Below, one piece after another: positions 39,000 through 52,294 of a stretch of DNA of 64,000 nucleotides. Positions within the stretch are counted from its first letter, which is position 1; every line of letters begins with the position of its first letter. The DNA is from Rotaria socialis (taxonomy: Eukaryota; Rotifera; Eurotatoria; Philodinida; Philodinidae): the NCBI GenBank assembly GCA_905331475.1, contig CAJNYU010004343.1, positions 41,110 to 105,109 on the forward strand, written 5' to 3'. The position numbers and the translations under genes are program-made. The notes beneath the pieces were generated by a model. It was not told the origin of the DNA. It saw only the letters and a program-made list of their open reading frames with translations, and made no database searches.

Positions 39000-41900
39000 C
39001 TAAGATATAAATTGTTTATTTTTTTTTAATGTACCGTGGACTAATTGTGATTTCGCTAATGTTAAACGTCTTTCTAGATTTTGGATTTCTCGTTCAAGTA
39101 GATTTTCTCCATTTTTATGTGATAAAAGTGTGTGTATTGGACTATTATTCAAAGTTGAGTGTCGAGCTAAAGAAGAAGAAGAAGTAAATTCATTATGTAA
39201 AGAAACTTGTCGGCTTCTCTCGTGCTAATATTTACAGTCGTTTAGGTCGAAATTCTTTGATTTATCCATTAATAAAAATGTTTTTGCCGTGGCTAATTCA
39301 AGTTTTAATTCATTTTGACGATGTTTCAATAGCGATACACATTGTTGACGAAGAGATTTATCACGAAGCTAGAAAGAAACAATAGATGAATATAATATTC
39401 TTCTTTTCAAACTTACAATAGGACTATTCCATGATGTGCTCGGATTTGAACGTCGCTCGTCTAATAACAATAAAAAGACAATAGAGTTATAGCATGTACT
39501 TGTTTTACTTGTCGATGGAATCGATCTTATTTCAATAGACAATTTGTGTCTCGTGTATCTTTCTTCAATAGTTCAACTTACCAGTCAAATTATTTGAATG
39601 GAAAGTCTAATATTGACTATCAAACGCGTATGATAAACAATCAACATTTTATCCTATTTGCAAGCAATTCATAGACCTGTATTAGTGATCTGCTTGACGA
39701 ATCCGTCGTGGCCAAAGAAATAAAAAATTATTCAATAACAGTTTTATGGTGGTTGTGGAAAAATAATTCTAATTTATGTTTTGTGTTGAGAAGTTTAAGC
39801 GCTCCAAAATGATACAAAAAGATCGAGGATATATTGAACAACCGTGGAGAAAACTTCATCACATTCGTCGTGACCAAAATTGGTCACAACGAACATACCG
39901 CAGTTGTCTCCGCTGCAGATGAACGTATCCTCAATCTTCTTGTGTCGTTTTGAAGAGCTTAAAATGCTGAATACAAAACATCAATTAGAATTATTTTCCC
40001 ACAACCACCATAGAAACTGTTGTTGAATAATCTTTTATTTCTTTGACCACGACGGATTGGTCACGCAGATCACTAGCCTGGATTTGGCATTGAATAGGTT
40101 TCATAAAGAAAGTCTTCAAACTGATTGCATTGCTTTTGGGTCGAAAGCCTGTATATCATCGCATACACATTCTAATGAGTTATAAATACTTGGACAAGGC
40201 TTCATGTTCTTAGCTTGTTGATGTCGAAGGACTACATTCTAAAGGTTTCTTCGAAAGTGAACGTTGTTGCTGAGAAAAATGATATTTTGATTTTCAACTT
40301 GGAATAATCTACCTATGTATAGAAATGATGTGGAACATCTAATTTTACTATCTTATAAGAAAAATTCGTCAAGTAATATTCTTGAGAAATACCTCGAACA
40401 TGTCGTGAAAAGTATCTTTCTCGCATAAGAACCTTATAATAGTACTAAACTTAATGTAAGAATTCTTTTCAAGATACTTACAACTGATTACGACTTACAC
40501 ATATGCTAAATTAAAGACCATATGCTACAGGTTAACTAATGCAAAACACCACGAGAGTAGACAAGATTGTTTCGGTGATGTTTAGTTGTGCACTTTGCAC
40601 AACTCTTACATGTCAACTTACGACGTTAGGTGTTACAAAATATCAGACAAATAAAAATAACATACTTCAATAACTTCTTATATTCTCAAGCGGCGTACTG
40701 TTTGAGACAATATTACTTTGCAGATGATCAAATTTAAAGATGCACTGAATTTTGTCGAAAATACTCCTGAAAGATTTATTTTTGTATTTTAAAACTATTG
40801 TATTCGTCGCGTCCCTTCAAAACTATCTTCAATGAATATTTAACATAGCTATAACCTTGAATAGATGCATGTTCTGTTTTGAAAAAATACATTATACGGA
40901 TGCATTTCAATCTATGATGATAGTCGTACTTTCAAAAATTGAATCAAAGAAACTATTCGTGTGCACTATAATGAATTGTTGCTTAGCGTATTTAAAAACA
41001 AAACGCCCTTTTCTTATTGTATATTATTATAAAATATTTCTCAAACCTTTTCGCATGGATTTATTTCTCAATCGAATGGAATTGCTTTCATTATTGGCCA
41101 TAATTGGTGTTGATGCTATTAATTCTTCGAATGCTGCATTACTCATAGATTCATAACCACTTGAACTAGCACGTCCAGATGCTGACGAAGCTGTACTACT
41201 TGTCGTTAATGGCATTAGATCATCGTGTGAATCTAATGTAACTGTTAACGGTGAAGCCAATCGAGGAGAATCAACAACAATTGGTATTGGGTGTGGTGGT
41301 GGAATCGATGATGAACGTAAACCAAATAAACGTTGAAATATAGATGGTCGAGTAGGAGTTGGTGACATCGGTCGAATTGATTCAGGTGGATTCTTAAATT
41401 TTTTTGTTGACGACAATAACAATGAACGAGGATGTGTAGACTTAGATGGTATTCGTGATTGACGTATTTGAGATTTAATTATAGGAGAATTAGAAACTGA
41501 TGAGCCAATTGATAAACCATGAAAATTTTCTGCTGTTTGTTTATGACTTTAAAACGAGAAAAGAATAAATATGAATCCATTAAATAAATATATATATATA
41601 TCAAATCTACTTCAATATTTTATCAAAACGGGTTGGTGAAACGATTCTTGATAGGCGTTTGGTTATATCATCTTGGCATATTGATGATGATGATGATAAT
41701 TGATCAATACGATTTAATGATTGACTTCTTGATGATTGTCTATCGCCTTGATTGGGTACAATGGGAGACGGAATCAGCAATATTTCGAGGGTTTTTTCTA
41801 GCATCTCCATATCGTCATTTAATTTATTTACACTTAATCTTAAATCAATATTTGATGATTCAGTTTTCAAAGGTTTTGTTATTTGTACTAATTGATTTGA

Positions 41901-44900
41901 ACGAAATGGTAATAATGTATGATCTTTAAATACAGGTAATACAGGTAAATGACAATGTGAACTAATAACGGATTCACTATCGAAATTTGCCGATGATGAT
42001 TCATTATTTTCCTGTTGAAGAATCGTCGAACAGAGAACTGGCGGTGCTAGCTGAGGTTTTGGTGAAAGAATTGGAGTTTTAGCCTTTGATTTATAGTGAC
42101 GGTGTGAACTAGAACGCGGTTTTAATTTCGACTTTTTATGCCGAAGTTTTGATGTAGGCGAATAAAATTCTATCGGGCCATCGATCCAAATTTCGGATTT
42201 CGGCTTCGTTGTACTCAATGGTCCATCAATCCATATTTCTTCGTTATTACGATTAATAACAGTTTCGACTGATGATGAATCAGTACGATCTTGAGACATC
42301 TAAACAAATAAAAAATTTTTATCGACTTGAAAAATCTTTCGGTTTCATCTTTTAGACGTAAAAAAACAGCACGATGAACCTTGATATCATAAAGTAATTA
42401 GAAGTTTGTCGACCTTCCTGTACACAAGCTCGAAGGTCAACGTATGCTTTTCATTTAGAGGAGAATATTACACTGTTGGTAGTAACGCTCATGGCGTTTG
42501 ACTTGCTGATTGTCATTCGCTATCAAGTACAAATATTTCATGTCAACTACTTGCAATCTGCCAAATTCCTGCAGTTATATTCTATGCAGGAGAGTTGATG
42601 ATTAGGCGATTCGGACTGTTTACGTTGAAAATTTTCCTCGGTGAGCTCGTCTGTACGAATATCGTCTGTTTCCGGAAAGTTCCATGTTTACAACTATTGT
42701 TGCAGTTAAAAAAAGCGTCCTAGATAATTAAAACGTCACTAAAAATGCAAGATTCAGCAGATTAGATCTCTTATCTGTCATAGCGCAAACACATGCCGAA
42801 CTATTTTTAGTGATAACTAGACTGATATAAACGCTTCAATTGAAATGCCAACCAAAATAACTAACAAGAAAAATCGAAGTAATTTTATTTAATAAAGACG
42901 TCAGCTGTTCGATATAAAAATTTGCGTTCGAGTGAGTGTCATATATTCTTGATTATATAGTGCTTCACAATTTTACTTATGAAATACAAGTCGATATCAT
43001 AAAATACTTTTCTTAGGCGTCGATTACGAGTTTGAAAATTAAGAATTAGTAAAAATATTATTCTACATCCCTATAAATCAAGCGATTAAAACTCCGATAG
43101 GAGATTAAAACGATATCTGTTATTGTCAATCCAATGAAGTCCTTTTTTGTTCGAAGATTACATATTCTTCTTACTGACTTCTTACAAACTCTCGCAAAAT
43201 CACAGCCATGATTACATCTCGAACTGCTATTCATCCTATATGAAACCCAACATCGGACAACTTATGATGACCGGAGTCGAACAATATTATGCACGCATCT
43301 AATTCAACCTTTGATAAACAATCCGGTGCGTAATTGATCAATAACTCTAATCTGTCTATACATCAAATTTAACGATCTTAACGAATTTTGCTCACTATAA
43401 AAAACACTACTCTTTTCCTAAAATATTCTTATTTCCTATTGACACATTCTATCATTGTGTTTTGTTTTCTTTTTACCTTGCATCGATATTTTTTTATTCG
43501 TAATAATCGTTGAATTTTAATCCAATACTTTAATTGTTTATCATTTTTCACATTTGCAAATATATACAAAAAATCTTTTGAATATTGTTCAACATTATTT
43601 AATACATATTCACGTAAGAATGATGATAATGATTGTTCACTTGTTAGATTACGTTTTCTATATTACACAAATTAATAGTATAGACAACATTGGGTAAAAA
43701 CATTACAACAACAATCGTTATAATAAATAAAACTTACTTTGATATATTAAATGATGTTTTCTGCCGATTGGACGAGAGTGATAATGCCAACGACATGAAA
43801 ATCTCGGAAAATTTTTCTTTCTGTATTGCATTATCACTATCATTAGTCAATAGTATATGAAATCGAGTGAAATTAGTATTGGTTGAACGATATATAAGAT
43901 GAAATGTAATTAATAATGGATTATAACGATGATCTGAACAAAGGTTATTTAAAGATTGTAGTGTTTCATTACGGGAATATGCAAGCGAATCTCTTGATGA
44001 TAATAAATGGTTTACTATTAGATAATAAAAATATTTTATTTTTTGAGAAAATTTTATTTTTTTAATTTATATTTACTTTCAGATGATTTGGGATTTAAAT
44101 ACTCTTGTGCGCTTATGCGAAGTGTTAAATTCTTGTCTTGATCCCTGTTAACTAGAGCCTCTAAACGTATAAATGTTGATGATAGGATTGTCGTTTGAAG
44201 CTGATGAACTGAAAACAAAAAACACCAATAAATTAAACCTATTCATAATTTAAAACCGAGGACAAGAAGCAATAGTATCGATTACTTGCCTTCTCTAGAA
44301 TTTCCACAAAGAATAAGTAATGTATTGCAAGAATTCTTTATTAAACGTGGTGTACATTCATCAAGTATACGTTCACTAATGTTCGTTGTCTGTTCATTAT
44401 TACAGAAGATCTCATCAAATAATTGCTTTTGCTTGTCATCTAGTGGGCATAAACAACGTAAGCCAAGTTTAATCTAAACAATGCCATAGAAAGAAATAGA
44501 AAGTATACAAAAGAAGAAGAAGAAAAAAAACAAAGATTTCTAGTCATGTCTCAGAGTTCATTAGTGATTCGATTTGAACATAGCCTTTTCTTAGTGTTGC
44601 ATTAGTTATTTCATGGAGACGGATGTCATCGGTCAATCGAGAAAAGAGAAAAAATACTACCATAAGTGACTTCTATATTGAATTATTCACAGCTAAGACA
44701 AAAAAAAGGATACTATTGTTAACTAAGCAACTGTATATCGTGTTAATAATGTAAATATAAAAATTATTGGAAGTTTTCATTCTTACTCGTGATGGTGGCG
44801 AAAATTTTTTTTGATAATTAGTATTGTCATAAATACTTGAATTAATATCAGCTATAATACACGATTGAAGATGTCTGACAAGTGAAGAAGACGACGTTGG

Positions 44901-47900
44901 CGTTTGGTCTTGTTGTTGCATAAGGTCGATTGAATGCTTGGGGTCAACGTCGATCATCATTCGTTGTTTCGATAAGGACAAACTACAAATGAAATGATGA
45001 AAGGAGACATGGCTCTAATTTCTACTTGATTAAACGAGCAACGGGCAAGAGAGAGAGAGAGAGAGAGAGAAGGAGAAAAAAAGAAATGTGTCATCTCTTT
45101 GTTATAGTGAATGACGCAAGTATAGAAGTATTATAAAAGCAAATATACATCACATCTGTATGTATTGAACACGTATGTGCAAGGTTATACATGATCTCTA
45201 CTGACATTCTTCAACAGGAATTGAGTTTCACTCTGTGATATATATACATATGCAAAAGATGACTTCATTATTGTACTGTTTTATGTAAATATTTCATTTC
45301 TTCTCGTTTGCATCAACGGCACTCTTATACTATACTCTAATTTAAAGAGATGTTGTTCATGCTCTAGAAATACTAATGAAGTTTTTCTTAAAAGCGTTTT
45401 CTTTCTGTTTTTTGTGTGTTCCATCCGATTATCTTAGTCTAGATAACAGCGAGGGGATGCCGATGAAAATAACAACCACACCTATCGACAATCAATCAGG
45501 ATATCATATGACAGGATATCTCGCAAATTCTTAACGATGAAGGATAGACATGAGTACATTGAGACAACAAAGAAAATGGAAGACTTGGTTTCTAGCACTA
45601 TGCTTGTCACAAAGAAAAATAAGTGATGATATTCAGTTAATATTTGTTAGCCATAACATATTCTAGACATCATTGATATACAAAAAGAAAGCGACTCTNA
45701 CGTACTATACTAGAACTACTATTGGCTTTAAGGTCGATTATAGAAGAAAAAACGTTGTTCTCCATAAAAGACGTATACTTCCTTGCTCTCTCTCTCTCTC
45801 TTCTCGTTGCTCTTTCTATATAAAAATGACAAGTCAATTGACGAACAGACCGAGAAAAGATATAAGATGACAACTAATGATAGGGAGTTTCAACGCAATC
45901 TTGTTAGAAATATATTATGCGAATAACTTCATAGGAGAACTTATTTTCTAAATCTATCACAATTGTCTGTTTATAGAACCTTACTGTTCACACGTATTGA
46001 AAAACAAATAAACAAGATAATTCATTACTTATGTGACAGTATTAATCAAAAGCACAGACATATGATTAGTAGTTACATTCAACTTGCCGTTTGAACCTTG
46101 ATCACATATGTAACACAAGACCTGTTAAGCTTATTTGTGTTTATGTCTATTCATTGTCAATTAAATCTACCGTAACTAGTAAGCGTAGTTGTCTTTTATT
46201 CAGGAGTCGATGCCAGTTACTAATATGAAAAAGAAACGCTACACGCTTTTTAAGTATCTTGTATTTTGTTTATAATAACGACATAGCGTGACCATCTGTC
46301 TTGCTTCGATACGACAAGTCTTCTATCATAAATAAGTATGTGAGAAAAAAAAATAATTAATTTCTATCACACAAAACAACATAAAAAATATATGTCGTTA
46401 CCACTCGATAAAATGCAACTATCAAGGATATATCTGTATTTAAAAAAAGTAAATTTTTCTTTCAGCCTTGATAGTAAAGAAATGTCTATAAACAGTAGTG
46501 AAATAAATCAGTTAGGAAAAAAACGAGAGAGCAAGGAAGTATACGTCTTTTATGGAGAACAACGTTTTTTCTTCTATAATCGACCTTAAAGCCAATAGTA
46601 GTTCTAGTATAGTACGTAGTCATTCAATGAATATGATGTAATCAGACAAAAGTAGTCGGTTGAGCACAGCGTTTACATCCGGGTTCAAAACTATCGTTTC
46701 ATTTAACAAAGAGAAAAAGAAAGAAAAAAAAAGAAGAATGAACATTTCGAAGACATAGGTGTCATAAGAAGTGCTCGTTGCTTAACTAATAAGCAGCGTA
46801 CATGCGCATACTTTCTCTAGTTCGATTGCCTACTTACTTATTGAATAGAAAATGAGAGATCTATGGTTTTATTATGAGGTGGGGGATGATGGTCAGCACA
46901 GCAAATACTCGATGGAATTGCTGTTAGCTATCGTTTGTTGTGAATGAAGATGATTATAATTTCCGCGTCTTTTGTAGTCGATAATGAATGATGATGTAAA
47001 TTAAGATCACGACATGTCCTTCGCACAGGCGACAATGATACTAACTAACGGATGCGTAAATGGACTACGAAGACATTTACAAGTAAATCTTTTTCTCCTC
47101 TTACTTGATCAAATCTTATGATTAACCGCCTCATTAATCGACATATACATTCGCGAAAAAAAAGATAGAAAGAACAAGAAAAAAAAAACTTTCAAGCATG
47201 AATAGAATACGTAATGTGCAACCAGAGCGAAAGCGAGACATACAAGACGCAAGATAATAATGATCTGCCTATGAACACTCAACGTGAATGACCTTTCGCG
47301 TATGGCGATAACTTTAAAAGATTTAAATGGATTAAATCTGACAAATTAATCCACTCCGCCTTATTTGGCTTCATATTGTGAGAAGTTTAAGCCTAGACAT
47401 CTACACATACTGTGAAGTGTTAATGACATAGATATTTAGATGATCTACTATTGTCGGCGGTGGAGTTGAAAGAAAAAAGATACTGTTCTCATAATCGATG
47501 TCTGGTTATTCATTGTCTGAGAAAAACAGCTGACCTTGCTTATTCAATCTTCTGTCTTCACCATATCAAGACACTAAACAATGTTCATCATTTGCTACTC
47601 AATAGATAAGAGAAAGAGTAAATATCTTTCTCCTCATGTCTATGTACAAATCTAGGCTATCATTCAAGTTTGACCGATCATACAAACAAAATTAGATTAT
47701 TGACAATAGTGAACAGTTTCAAGAGAAGATTACATTTCTGTATAATCATATTTATCTTACTTTGATATACGACGATGATCGTGTTTCATATAATGATGAT
47801 AATTGTTGTTGAGAATAGTGGATCGAAAATTTGATGAATTATTGTTAACGGCAACAGGACGACGATACTGTAATAATAACTCATGCAATAAAAGAAGACG

Positions 47901-48523
47901 AGACAAATATTTGAGTGTGCAAGGTTATAGAATAGAAGAAGAAGAAGAAGAAGAAGGAAAAAAGAAAAGACATTTATAAGCATTGTGGGAAGAGAAAAAC
48001 GACAATTTTTGCTTTTAGACATATCAAATTGTCTTTTCTTTTTATCTAAATACGTAGCAAAATGGATTGGATAAATATGCTGCTTACTTTATGGTCATCG
48101 TGATCACCATCTTTTCTTTGATTGCATGGACGATTGATACAATTTAATTGTTCATCGAACATTGAACAATGATTCGATGTGTAAAACTTGACGAAATAAT
48201 CGTTGACAATAGGCAATGATTTTATAAAACTAAAACAAATGCAATAACACTTTGGATATTTCTCTTGCTTTTATATTTACTTTTGAGGATATAGGATCTG
48301 TAGACAATTTACATATTATATGTAATATAGGAAGACCTTGTTTTTCCCCTCGATTCTCTTTTTTTCATATTCTTAAATGGGCTCTCTCTCTTTCAAATGA
48401 GTGTTAAAGATGAACATTATCATTGCGAACTTTTGCTTACCTTGTTGATTGAGCAGGCATTGCAAGTGATGCTCGTTTGTTATTATTTCGTGTATTAATG
48501 ATCAACGATTGTAGCGAGTTCAT
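39000..48523 (-). CDS. KIF26/VAB-8-like degenerate kinesin
   Basis: Member of the kinesin-11 (KIF26/VAB-8) family, microtubule-associated proteins lacking normal motor ATPase, used in cell and axon guidance. Thirteen exons by my model: 48441-48523, 48088-48229, 47761-47867, 44787-44982, 44290-44473, 44077-44208, 43738-44014, 43477-43657, 41611-42299, 41047-41546, 39417-39460, 39236-39368 and 39000-39166; 944 aa, all phases fitting. Exons 5-8 form the weak motor domain: FDEIF, then LLILCGNSRE where the P-loop should be, and FHLIYR. Exon 9 has EIWIDGP twice, resembling the WVDGP motif of vertebrate KIF26. Exon 10 ends with SSGYESM. Exons 12-13 are coiled coils (LELATAKTFLLMD; LERRLTLAKSQL) matching the conserved KIF26 C-terminus. 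Intron 5 is GC-AG. Introns 3 (2.8 kb), 8 (1.2 kb) and 10 (1.6 kb) are large. The first three exons are least certain. Confidence 0.72.
39685..40074. mobile_element. Full-length foldback (MITE-like) element with TA flanks
   Basis: About 390 bp whose left and right halves are inverted copies over essentially the whole length. Ends read GTGATCTG...CAGATCAC and are flanked by TA on both sides (39683-39684, 40075-40076). Both arms carry CCGTCGTGG, AAAGAAATAAAA, ATGGTGGTTGTGG and AATAATTCTAATT in inverted order, with a few mismatches and small indels. The centre is GTGACCAA-AA-TTGGTCAC near 39878. No transposase frame is present. A TA target duplication fits Tc1/mariner-type non-autonomous elements. 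It sits in intron 10 of the KIF26-like gene. The structure is seen directly; the superfamily is inferred. Confidence 0.85.
45049..45071. repeat. (GA)n microsatellite
   Basis: GA dinucleotide run in intron 3 of the KIF26-like gene, just upstream (minus-strand sense) of exon 4. Confidence 0.85.
45699..45699. other. Ambiguous base (N), probable assembly seam
   Basis: The single N seen in the window, exactly at the boundary of the 93-bp inverted repeat arm. Confidence 0.9.
45700..45792 (+). repeat. Left arm of a perfect 93-bp inverted repeat
   Basis: Starts next to the only N (45699). It is the exact reverse complement of 46525-46617. Homology stops at the N on one side and inside a CT microsatellite on the other. 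Lies in intron 3 of the KIF26-like gene. Confidence 0.93.
46525..46617 (-). repeat. Right arm of a perfect 93-bp inverted repeat
   Basis: Exact reverse complement of 45700-45792. Spacer between the arms is 732 bp. The short ORFs covering both arms are translations of this repeat and are not genes. Confidence 0.93.
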
Positions 48524-51500
48524 TTTGAATAGGACAGAATCGATTGATTTTATTCTTTGCGGAAGACGAAGAAGGAAAAAAAGTTAAAGTACATACTTCA
48601 TACAATATGAAAGAGTAAAGAAGGTCGGTAGCACGAAAATCTAACGAGCGCCTGCTCTTTAGTCACACTTGATGATCAATACACGCGCTCTTAAGAAACA
48701 AACGGCTTAGATCTACTGTTGTGTCACACGTTTTCCTTTCATCATCTAAACTCAAAACATAGGTCATCTTAATTGAGATAGTGAACGGCGTGGCACGCGG
48801 TACGTAGACGCACACACATATATGTATATGTATATTTGTGTGTAGATAAAAAAGAAAAAAAGACAATCAATGACATGAATTAATTTGCCTTGACTCGGTT
48901 TCAAGAGCGAAGAGGGAAAAAAGGAAATTCATTTTTTTCCGGCTTCATCTTACTGACCTTGTTCGTATGACATCGGTTCGACATTAGAGAGATCGCCGAT
49001 GGCGACAGTATTCTTACAATTCAAACCACGTTCGTGTATGAGAACGAGAGCATCAAATGGAAAATTCAATAAAATGTTTTAACGAGAAAATGAGAGAGAG
49101 AGAAATCTATAACGATACTATTCAATCAATTCTGAAGTCTGACAAATATGTTAGCTTGAAAAGTGAGTAAGACTTATTTTTCTCCATTATACAGTTCATT
49201 ATCAAGATTAATGATTCATAGAAATTCACCTTTTGCTTCTCGGCACATGGAAAACTTTTTTTTACATTTTGTCTTCTTTCTCTATTAATAATGATGAATT
49301 GATCGAGTTCTCACCCTTTTTGCATCACACACTCTCCTACTCACCAGATGCGATGTCAGACAATGTACTCATACATCTCCTTTCATTCTTATCATCATCG
49401 GTAATATCAATTGTACTGTGTATGATGTGATGTATGTGTATCTACTCTACTTGAAATTCTTCCGCTCTCTTAAACAACATAGAACTTCTGTCTTATTCCA
49501 GGTGACTATAAGTCGAATGGCTCTCTCTCATCCACTTTAATCACACGGCGCAAAATCACCGTCATCAACATGTCATCATTACATACTCGTGTACACGCGT
49601 ACCCTCATACTCACACAAAGTACAAATATACATTTATGAACAAAAGGAGAAATGCATATAAATGAAAAGAAAAATCGCGAATAGAAAAGGAGACTTGACA
49701 TCTCAATTGAAATCGGACATTATGTACTATAAAGTAGTAAGAGTGATAAAACAAGATGTTGCCTCACGCATCATGTAGTGATCTAAGTGAATAGGAAATA
49801 ATTAGATGGCGACGCGACAGACTAAATTTTTATATTTGTTTCGATTACGAACGGAGAGACAGAGACAGACACAGAAACAGAGAGAGAGAGAGAGAAATCT
49901 ACGGATCACTCACAAAACGAAATGAGACGAAAGGCTTAACTAATTGTTGTCGCCAATAATTATGTAAAAAGTCTTATTTCAACGGATATATGCACGGAAT
50001 TACGTGTTCTAATAAGATCAATACGTAAATGTATGTGCTTAATTGCGTATATTAACACTATATGGTACATATAGGTGCCATTTTATCGATGCATTAGAAA
50101 TTTTCTTTCAAACAGACGAATTCACTTAATTCATAGATGAAACATCTCAATTATAGACACATTTATCTTTCGTTTTCTCGTGTAATCATGACCGTATCAT
50201 ACACTTTATCGTTATAAACGAGTTCTTTCTTGATTGATCTATCGACAAAACTAAAAAGTAAAAATCGTATTCTTTCTCTGATGTATAGATTTATTAAGCG
50301 AATAATAAAAAACAATATTTTTCAAATAAAAAAAGATCTTTTTTTTACACCCTTCAAGTTCGTTGTATTGATTGAGCCAATGATAAGGAATCATTTTCAT
50401 CTGGTAGAATTATACAACATCGCCGAATGAATCTTAAAAAGATTTGATTACACCAATTAAATGTTATTGATAATCGATTTTTTTCATTAGATGAAAGTGT
50501 ATTACATTGATTTTCACTGAACATTATTGAAACTGAATGATAGTTGTTGATAAAAAGTAATAAAAATTGCGCTTGCATACAAACTTTATTCGATTTTACA
50601 ACAGATACATGTTTGCATTTAAATACAAATCTTATCGTCGGTCATAATGATATTTATATAAAATATATTATTTGATTGATGCTGTGACTTTTCTTTTCAA
50701 TTGTTATAGAAAATAAAGAGTAATTGTGAAGAGAGATCTTTTTACTAAAATATAACCGTGTCAATTATAATGAACATTTTCAATTAGCTAAAAAAGAAAT
50801 GGCGTAATCAAGAATGTACTAGACCAGGCGACGACGCTCTATGGCTAGAGAAAAAAAGCGTAATAATTATAATTATGGACATTTTATTACATGGGTCATC
50901 CGAAAGATTCGCGTGTACTGCCCTACCCCCGACAGTCTTCTCGTTATGCCACGAAAATGAAAATGTCCATTGAATTTTGTGTGATATAAGCATCACTGTA
51001 CGTAGATAATCGATGTGAAATGAGCTGATAATTGTAGAAGAAAATCGATTCATGGAATAATAATATTTCATATACAGCTGTTGGGTTTACAAATATTAAG
51101 ATGGGAACTTTTCTTTTGCTAATTCAATAGAAGAATCAGAGAATAAATTATTTTTCTTTGTCATATTATCGTAATAACTTTTTTCTTTAATATCCTATAC
51201 CTATATAGATAGATAGATAGACAAGTGAAATAATTCTTCATAAAGAAATCCTAGTTTGGAAATTGTGACTTACTTCTAATAGATCTTCTTATTGAGCTGC
51301 CTATAGAAAATGAAGCAAAATCTACTTTTCAAAATTATACTTTTTATTCATTAAGCAAAATCTATTAAACTTTAAGATTATATTTATTCATTAAAAATGA
51401 AACAATAGATCTGGTAGTGAGAAATTACTTCCGGCTTGGTTTATGGTTGATTGAAAATCTATTGTTGCAACTTTTTCTAACCAATCTCGTGCATTAATCC

Positions 51501-52212
51501 TATTTTTGACAGCGAAAATTTCTTCCTAGGAAATAACTAATATTGACGTTGAATAAATATCTTATGGAAATTCGTCTATTCCATATTGGGAATTATTCGA
51601 ACGAACAATAAATCGAATATTAAGAATGAAATGAGTGAGATAAAGCATACGAGGATCTTAAAAGAACAAGATGATCTTGCGAATAAATAAAACGTTTTTC
51701 TTAATGTTTAAAATAGATTAATATCAAAGAGAAAAAAATTTTCCTTGAAATTCAAAAAATAAAACTATTACAAGACATTGGTTATGCTATGTTATAAACA
51801 ATAGATATGTTATCAGTTCGTTCGTTTGTTTGTTATAGAAATATTTTTAGACTGATACATACATAGTTATTTTGACTGGCACGTTTTACAGCGCTTGTTC
51901 TTTATAAACATAGACTGATGAGAACAAATTTTGTTGGCGAAGAGTCATAAACTAACGTAAGAGGATACGCGTGATATATCGATAAAAAAAGAAGCATTCT
52001 TTTGAAAATATATTCTATGTTAAATAAAATTTTCTAGATATATTTTCTATTAAAAATATTAATGAATAAAAAAACATGTATTTGAAAAATGAAAAGAAAA
52101 TCTTCGAATATTTAACATAGCATATGTATCAAGAATAGTATATGATATCGATTACAATCGAAATAAATATGTGAATAAGCGTCTGTCAATAGCTCGAGCG
52201 TTGTTTTATTAA

Positions 52213-52294
52213 CCCTTTCCGGCTCGGTGTTGCCATATGGCAACATTTTCCCCTAGGGGGGTACGGGAATTTTCAAACAGCGGGCCGGAAAGGG
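52213..52294. mobile_element. 82-bp piggyBac-like MITE with TTAA flanks
   Basis: Terminal inverted repeats CCCTTTCCGGC and GCCGGAAAGGG (11 bp, perfect) are flanked on both sides by TTAA (52209-52212 and 52295-52298), the piggyBac target-site duplication, and the CCC start also fits that superfamily. The interior has a perfect 18-bp palindrome TGTTGCCATATGGCAACA (52228-52245) and CCCCTAGGGG. It is clearly more GC-rich than its surroundings. No coding capacity. Confidence 0.8.

Noticed and set aside
41027-41046. TAA at 41027 as the natural end of the KIF26-like protein
   Set aside because: The donor at 41046 joins in phase to exons encoding the conserved C-terminal coiled coils of KIF26. The stop could still end a shorter isoform.
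45670-45873. ORFs on both strands across the N at 45699
   Set aside because: They contain an undefined residue, overlap the 93-bp inverted repeat and a CT microsatellite, and lie in an intron.
48278-48350. Possible extra KIF26-like exon with a GTAAAT donor in phase with exon 2
   Set aside because: There is no acceptor with a pyrimidine tract in the required phase, and exon 1 joins exon 2 directly in phase.
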